A DNA stretch of 24,410 nucleotides from Spirochaetaceae bacterium (lineage in GTDB: Bacteria; Spirochaetota; Spirochaetia; SZUA-6; Bin103): contig JAPPNY010000017.1 in the NCBI GenBank assembly GCA_028818385.1, positions 1-24,410 of the forward strand, written 5' to 3'. Under the pieces are notes generated by a model that saw only the letters and a list, made by a program, of their open reading frames with translations, did no database searches and was not told the DNA's origin. This document shows positions 20,659-24,410 of the stretch, one piece after another. Positions within the stretch are counted from its first letter, which is position 1; every line of letters begins with the position of its first letter. Made by a program: the position numbers and the translations under genes.

Positions 20659-23334
20659 GTGAGCACCCACAAGCCGATCGAGATCCGCCTGGCCGGAACG
20701 GGGGCGCGCTCCGGCACCGAGCCGCTCACCTTCGGCGTGCCGTTCGCCGACGGTGCGCTTGAGCGGGCGCAGGCCATTCGCGTGACCGTCCCGGACGGCC
20801 GCCCGATTCCCGCCCAGACCGACTGCCTGACGACCTGGCGGCAGGACGGCCGCCACGTGAAGTGGCTGTTGGTCGACGTGCAGGCCGACGGGCGGATCGA
20901 GCCCGGCGCCGCGCTCTCGGTCGAGTACCCGCGCGTGGACGAGCCGGCAGCAGACGAATCGGGGCCTCGCATCCAGGTCGCCGAGTCCGACGACTCGCTG
21001 TCGATCGACACCGGCGCCCTGCGGATCGAATTCCGGCGTTCATTCGACGCGCCGCGGCCGCGCGCCACCCCGGCCGTCATCACCCGCTGCCGGGTCAAGG
21101 CCGGGGACGGCTGGCACGACGTGCTGCGCGGCGACGGCCCCGTGGTCTACATGCAGGACGCGCACGGCACGCGCTACGACTCGCTGTCCTCCTTCGCTCC
21201 GGAGGTCGTGTTGGAGGAGGACGGTCCGTTGCGCGCCTGCGTGCTCATCAAGGGGTTCCTTGCCTCCGCGGCCGGCATCCGCTTCTGCCCGTACCAGCTT
21301 CGCGTGCACCTGTACGCCGGAATGGCCGACGTCCGTATCCTCCACACGTTCGTCTTCGACCAGGACCCGAAGCGGGTGGAGCTGTCCGCGGTCGGCATCG
21401 ATCTGCCGCTGGCCCTCGGCGAGCCGCTGCGCGCTGCGGCCGGCAGCGACGGCGCCGGCGCCCATTGGTGCGAGAACTGGGAGACCCTGGCGGTGCTGCA
21501 GGACGACGACCGGCGCTACGCCGTGCTGCGCGACGGCCGGCCGTTCGGCGCCGGCACGCGCATGCCGGGCTGGGTGTCGCTGTCGGGCTCGCGGGCCAGC
21601 GCGGCGGTGGCGGTCCGCGACGGCTGGCAGGAGTTCCCGAAGGGGTTCACGCTGAGCGGGCGCGGCATCGACGTCGGCATCTGGCCGGAGGCGTGCGGAC
21701 GGACGCTTCAGTTCTCCACCCCGTACGAGGAGACGGCCGTCCGCTTCGCCGGGATGGAGAAGTCCAGCGCCACCCGCAGCGAGGCCGAGGTCATGGAGAT
21801 CCTGGCGCGGAACCCGACGGCGCCGCTCAACCTCAAGAGCTTCAACATCCGCAGCCTTGAGGAGGCGCGCTGGGTCGAGGAGATGGTCGAGAAGCACGCG
21901 GCCGGGCGGACCATCAGCTACAACGACACCAACACCCAGAACGGCGTGGGCGCCGCGAAGACCACGGAGATCGTCATCCGTTTCTCCGCCGAGTCCATCG
22001 GCGACGAGGCGGCGCAGGCGTTCTGCGACGCCGTCCAGGAACCCCTGCGCGCCGTGGTCGATCCGGCGTACCTGTGCGCCACCGGCGCGGTCGACCACTT
22101 CCACCACGCCGGCGACCCGCGCATGGCCGCGCCCGACGCCGACCTGGACGACTACTTCGAGCCGATCGTGGTCGATCCGGTCGAGCGCTGCCGCCTGTAC
22201 GGCATGATGCGCTTCGGCAACATGGTCTGCGTCCACTCCTCGGCGGTGGGCTGGGTGTACCTGCTCTACAAGGACTCGGATCCGGCGAAGGCGCTCCGCT
22301 ACGTCGGCCCTTACAACAACGAGGCCAACGACCAGATCATGGGCGTGTGGGGCCAGTACCTCAGGACCGGCAACCCGCGCTACCTGCGGGTCGCCGAACG
22401 CTACTCGCGCGCGGTGGCCGACACCGCCTTCGTGCACGCCTTCCCCGGACATCCGGAACGCGTCGGGGTCATGCACTACCACAACGCGCATCTGTGGAGC
22501 GGCGGGTACAGCCCGTCGCACTCCATCCTCTCCGGCATCCTCACCGACTACTACCTGACCGGAAACCGCCGCCTGCTGGAGGTGGCCCGCGAGGCCGGCG
22601 ACCGCATCGTCCGGCTGCAGGAGCCGGCGGGCATCCTGTCGTGCCGGCACGTGGGGCTGCATCGGGAGTTCACCGGCCCGCTGTCCATGCTGCTCGACGT
22701 CTACCAGGCGACCTGGGACGAGACGTACGGCGTGCTCGCCGAGCGCTCGCTGAACTGGCTGCTGCGCGTGGTGCGCGAACCGGGAATGCTGCCCAACGGC
22801 ATCGGCACCGGCGGAGAACGCGGCGACGAGGCGATGGTCTCCCCGGATCACTTCCCGGAGGTGGCGTGGGGCAACAAGTACCACCTCTACGCCCCGGCGC
22901 TGCGCTGCTTCCCGTCCAGGGCGCTCAAGGAGTTCCTGATCGCCGAGTCCGACTACTGGGTGTGGCGGAGCCCGAAGTCGCTGTTCAACTACGCCTGCAG
23001 CACCGTCTGCTTCGGGTACGACCTGACGCGCGGGCCGGAGTACGCCTACTACGCCGCTCATCTGCTGCGGACGCACCTGCGGACGGCGGCCGACGACATC
23101 CGTGAAGAGCGGGACTTCGACTTCTCGCTCATGCGGCTGTCGGGTTTCATCCCGCGCCTGATGCGAATCGTCGTCCGCGAGATGGACCGCGACCCCGACG
23201 GGTTCGAAGCGGGCCTTGCCGCCTGGGTGGCGAAGCGGGAGGCGATGCCCGACCGGCCGGAGTTCGAGCGCCCGGACCGCGCCGTGCCGGTGAGCCGGGG
23301 CGTGCTGAGCACCGCGGCCCATCCGGCTGGATAG
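20659..23334 (+). CDS. Exo-rhamnogalacturonan lyase-like protein (PL26/YetA-like)
   Basis: This 891-residue protein resembles the PcRGLX/YetA group, whose studied member cleaves rhamnogalacturonan from the chain end. The N-terminal beta domain is typical: LTFGVPFADGALERAQAIRV, then PAQTDCLTTWRQDGRHVKWL (about 23-73). A central beta-sandwich domain follows (to about residue 370), including CPYQLRVHLYAGMADVRILH. The C-terminal part (about 380-860) is helical, like an (alpha/alpha)6 toroid, with HYHNAHLWSGGYSPSHSILSG as a conserved-looking active-site candidate. No signal peptide is present. GTG 20659 follows GGAGG; the open frame upstream is antisense to the nucleotidyltransferase gene. Substrate assignment to pectin is uncertain, since many marine members have unknown targets. 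Confidence 0.78.
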   Translation: MSTHKPIEIRLAGTGARSGTEPLTFGVPFADGALERAQAIRVTVPDGRPIPAQTDCLTTWRQDGRHVKWLLVDVQADGRIEPGAALSVEYPRVDEPAADESGPRIQVAESDDSLSIDTGALRIEFRRSFDAPRPRATPAVITRCRVKAGDGWHDVLRGDGPVVYMQDAHGTRYDSLSSFAPEVVLEEDGPLRACVLIKGFLASAAGIRFCPYQLRVHLYAGMADVRILHTFVFDQDPKRVELSAVGIDLPLALGEPLRAAAGSDGAGAHWCENWETLAVLQDDDRRYAVLRDGRPFGAGTRMPGWVSLSGSRASAAVAVRDGWQEFPKGFTLSGRGIDVGIWPEACGRTLQFSTPYEETAVRFAGMEKSSATRSEAEVMEILARNPTAPLNLKSFNIRSLEEARWVEEMVEKHAAGRTISYNDTNTQNGVGAAKTTEIVIRFSAESIGDEAAQAFCDAVQEPLRAVVDPAYLCATGAVDHFHHAGDPRMAAPDADLDDYFEPIVVDPVERCRLYGMMRFGNMVCVHSSAVGWVYLLYKDSDPAKALRYVGPYNNEANDQIMGVWGQYLRTGNPRYLRVAERYSRAVADTAFVHAFPGHPERVGVMHYHNAHLWSGGYSPSHSILSGILTDYYLTGNRRLLEVAREAGDRIVRLQEPAGILSCRHVGLHREFTGPLSMLLDVYQATWDETYGVLAERSLNWLLRVVREPGMLPNGIGTGGERGDEAMVSPDHFPEVAWGNKYHLYAPALRCFPSRALKEFLIAESDYWVWRSPKSLFNYACSTVCFGYDLTRGPEYAYYAAHLLRTHLRTAADDIREERDFDFSLMRLSGFIPRLMRIVVREMDRDPDGFEAGLAAWVAKREAMPDRPEFERPDRAVPVSRGVLSTAAHPAG

Positions 23335-23351
23335 CGGGCCGGGAGAGACGT

Positions 23352-24161
23352 ATGCTACCGACCGAAATGGAGGAATATCTCTTCGATTTGCGCGGCTATG
23401 TCGTGCTCAGGAACGCCGTGGATGCCGATCATCTCGCCGAGATCAACGCGATCGTGGAAACGTATCTCGACGTCGAGCCAGATGGATGGCGGGGCTGGGT
23501 TCATCGCGACCCGATTGACGGCGTACGACACCTGCACAACATCTTCGAGATGGGTGAGCCCTGCCAACGCCTGATCGACCATCCTTCGTGGATCGATCGC
23601 GTGCGGCGCTTCGTGGGTGGCGATGATGGCCTGTTCATCGATGAGTCGTTCATCGACCTCCGGACTCGGGGCGGCGCCACGCGCATGCATTCGGGCGCGC
23701 ACAAGCGGCGCATCCGCACGCAGTTCCGCTTTCACAACAACGAGTTCCGGTGTGGGCAGATCAACATTCTGCTGGCGCTCGGCGACATCGGGGATGGCGA
23801 CGGGGCGACCATGGCGATCCCCGGTTCGCACAAGTCCAACCTGCTTCATCCGGCGTTCGCCGATCCCGAGGGCACGGGCAGCGATCACTCGCTCGACCGC
23901 GTGGAAGCGGCGGTTCAGATTCAGCTCGCCGCCGGCGACGCCATCTGTTTCGTTGACTGCATGGCGCACGGCTCGGCCGAGCGCACGCGTCCGGGCGAGC
24001 GCCGCATCGCCATCATTCGCTACGGGCCGAAGTGGGGCAGCGACCGCTACGGCTATCAACCCTCGCCCGAACTGCTGGCGCGGCTGACGACCGAGCGGCG
24101 CAACATCGTGCAGCCTTTGCCGCCGAAGATCCCGCCGGGCGTACCGCGCGCATGTCACTGA
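23352..24161 (+). CDS. PhyH-like dioxygenase with an HxG in place of the HxD iron motif
   Basis: This 269-residue member of the PhyH superfamily has the family's IPGSHKSN (156-163), LLALGDIGDGDGATM, the distal His206 (MAHGSAERTR) and Arg217/218. The first iron motif reads His113-Ser114-Gly115 (TRMHSGAH), without the expected acid. Some Fe/2-oxoglutarate halogenases use HxA or HxG, which leaves room for a halide. Some ordinary PhyH subfamilies also appear to have H-G-G here, so halogenation is only a possibility. ATG 23352 follows GGGAGA and stands 17 bases after the lyase-like gene, so they form an operon. The C-terminus is Pro-rich (PLPPKIPPGVPRACH). Confidence 0.85.
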   Translation: MLPTEMEEYLFDLRGYVVLRNAVDADHLAEINAIVETYLDVEPDGWRGWVHRDPIDGVRHLHNIFEMGEPCQRLIDHPSWIDRVRRFVGGDDGLFIDESFIDLRTRGGATRMHSGAHKRRIRTQFRFHNNEFRCGQINILLALGDIGDGDGATMAIPGSHKSNLLHPAFADPEGTGSDHSLDRVEAAVQIQLAAGDAICFVDCMAHGSAERTRPGERRIAIIRYGPKWGSDRYGYQPSPELLARLTTERRNIVQPLPPKIPPGVPRACH

Positions 24162-24263
24162 GGAGTTGACCGGCCCGGTTCGGCGTCCCTCCGCCGCACG
24201 AGCAGGACCCAGTCGCTCACCGCTCCGGTGCGGGCGTGCAGACCGCCGCTCCGTCGGTAGATC
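24155..24263 (-). pseudogene. C-terminal remnant of a SAM-methyltransferase-like gene
   Basis: On the reverse strand the sequence reads IYRRSGGLHARTGAVSDWV followed by LLVRRR and a TGA stop (24155-24157). This resembles the end of class I methyltransferases. The frame meets a TAA about 28 codons before this segment, with no family-like sequence between, so only the tail remains. The overlap of its stop with the dioxygenase gene end is seven bases. The assignment rests on one short motif. Confidence 0.35.
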
Positions 24264-24332
24264 GCACGACGGGATTCTAACGGACCTGGCACCGACGATT
24301 CCGAGAGATACCCCGTTACTGCCCAGTTACTT

Positions 24333-24347
24333 ACGTATTAGATACGT
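24333..24347. promoter_or_regulatory. AT-rich palindrome near the window end
   Basis: ACGTAT and ATACGT form perfect 6-base arms around TAG in an AT-rich patch that contrasts with the GC-rich surroundings. It may be an operator for a gene beyond the window or part of a mobile-element end. Nothing else is recognised between 24264 and 24410. Confidence 0.3.
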
Positions 24348-24410
24348 GTTTCTCCCGAGCCTCTTGCAAAACTCCGGGGATTCCCTTGGTTGCAGACGGC
24401 TGTCCGTAGC

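Noticed and set aside
21040..23322. 760-codon reverse-strand frame
   Set aside because: It mirrors the lyase-like gene, whose sequence has recognisable domains. The reverse product has no recognisable domain.
1..24353. CGTGTTTCTCCC occurs near both window ends (5-16 and 24345 onward)
   Set aside because: A 12-base match in 24 kb is expected by chance, and the flanks do not extend it.
1..24410. CRISPR array, tRNA or rRNA genes
   Set aside because: No regularly spaced repeats and no cloverleaf or rRNA-like sequence were seen on either strand by reading. A covariance search was not possible.

Overview
The window is a GC-rich (roughly two-thirds G+C) bacterial accessory region. No rRNA, tRNA, phage or conjugation gene was recognised, so the source can only be inferred. 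Three phytanoyl-CoA-type dioxygenases, a formylglycine sulfatase, several beta-propeller (BNR) proteins, a rhamnogalacturonan-lyase-like enzyme and a peptide-type ABC importer suggest a marine or host-associated bacterium of the Spirochaetota, Poribacteria or Planctomycetota kind. This rests on gene content alone.

Layout. 1-5106: a complete peptide-type ABC importer. The substrate-binding protein runs leftward off the window edge, and two permeases and two ATPases run rightward. The first ATPase gene (3056-4075) carries an in-frame TAA at 3764-3766 where its neighbour has tyrosine. 5118-8055: a dioxygenase and a 712-residue Asp-box propeller protein, both leftward. 8056-9422: a rearranged patch with a small six-cysteine protein, a two-gene module (96-residue protein plus a retropepsin-like aspartic protease), a relict of a third propeller gene, and duplicated flanks. 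9423-12854: a second copy of the propeller protein and a divergent BNR_4-like propeller. 12861-14204: a second dioxygenase, a pseudogene tail and a HicAB pair. 14285-16387: a sulfatase, a 67-residue protein and a ribbon-helix-helix antitoxin. 16469-19189: a divergent pair, a TIM-barrel glycosidase-like protein and a protein I do not recognise. 19250-20577: VapBC and a leftward nucleotidyltransferase. 20659-24161: a large PL26/YetA-like protein with a third dioxygenase 17 bases behind it. The last 250 bases hold a methyltransferase-like relict and an AT-rich palindrome.

How it may work. The importer would bring in a ligand, possibly an oligosaccharide rather than a peptide. The propeller, sulfatase, glycosidase-like and lyase-like proteins would process it. 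None of these enzymes shows a clear signal peptide, so processing may be cytoplasmic. Toxin-antitoxin-like modules (HicAB, VapBC, the protease pair, an orphan ribbon-helix-helix protein, a nucleotidyltransferase) sit between the catabolic genes, and two of the junctions carry duplicated fragments. These small modules may mark where the region was assembled or rearranged.

The best candidates for something undescribed are the protease pair with a palindrome across its promoter (8564-9294), the six-cysteine gene that sits as an exact 360-bp block inside otherwise duplicated flanking DNA (8086-8500 against 9333-9387), and the early stop in the ATPase gene.
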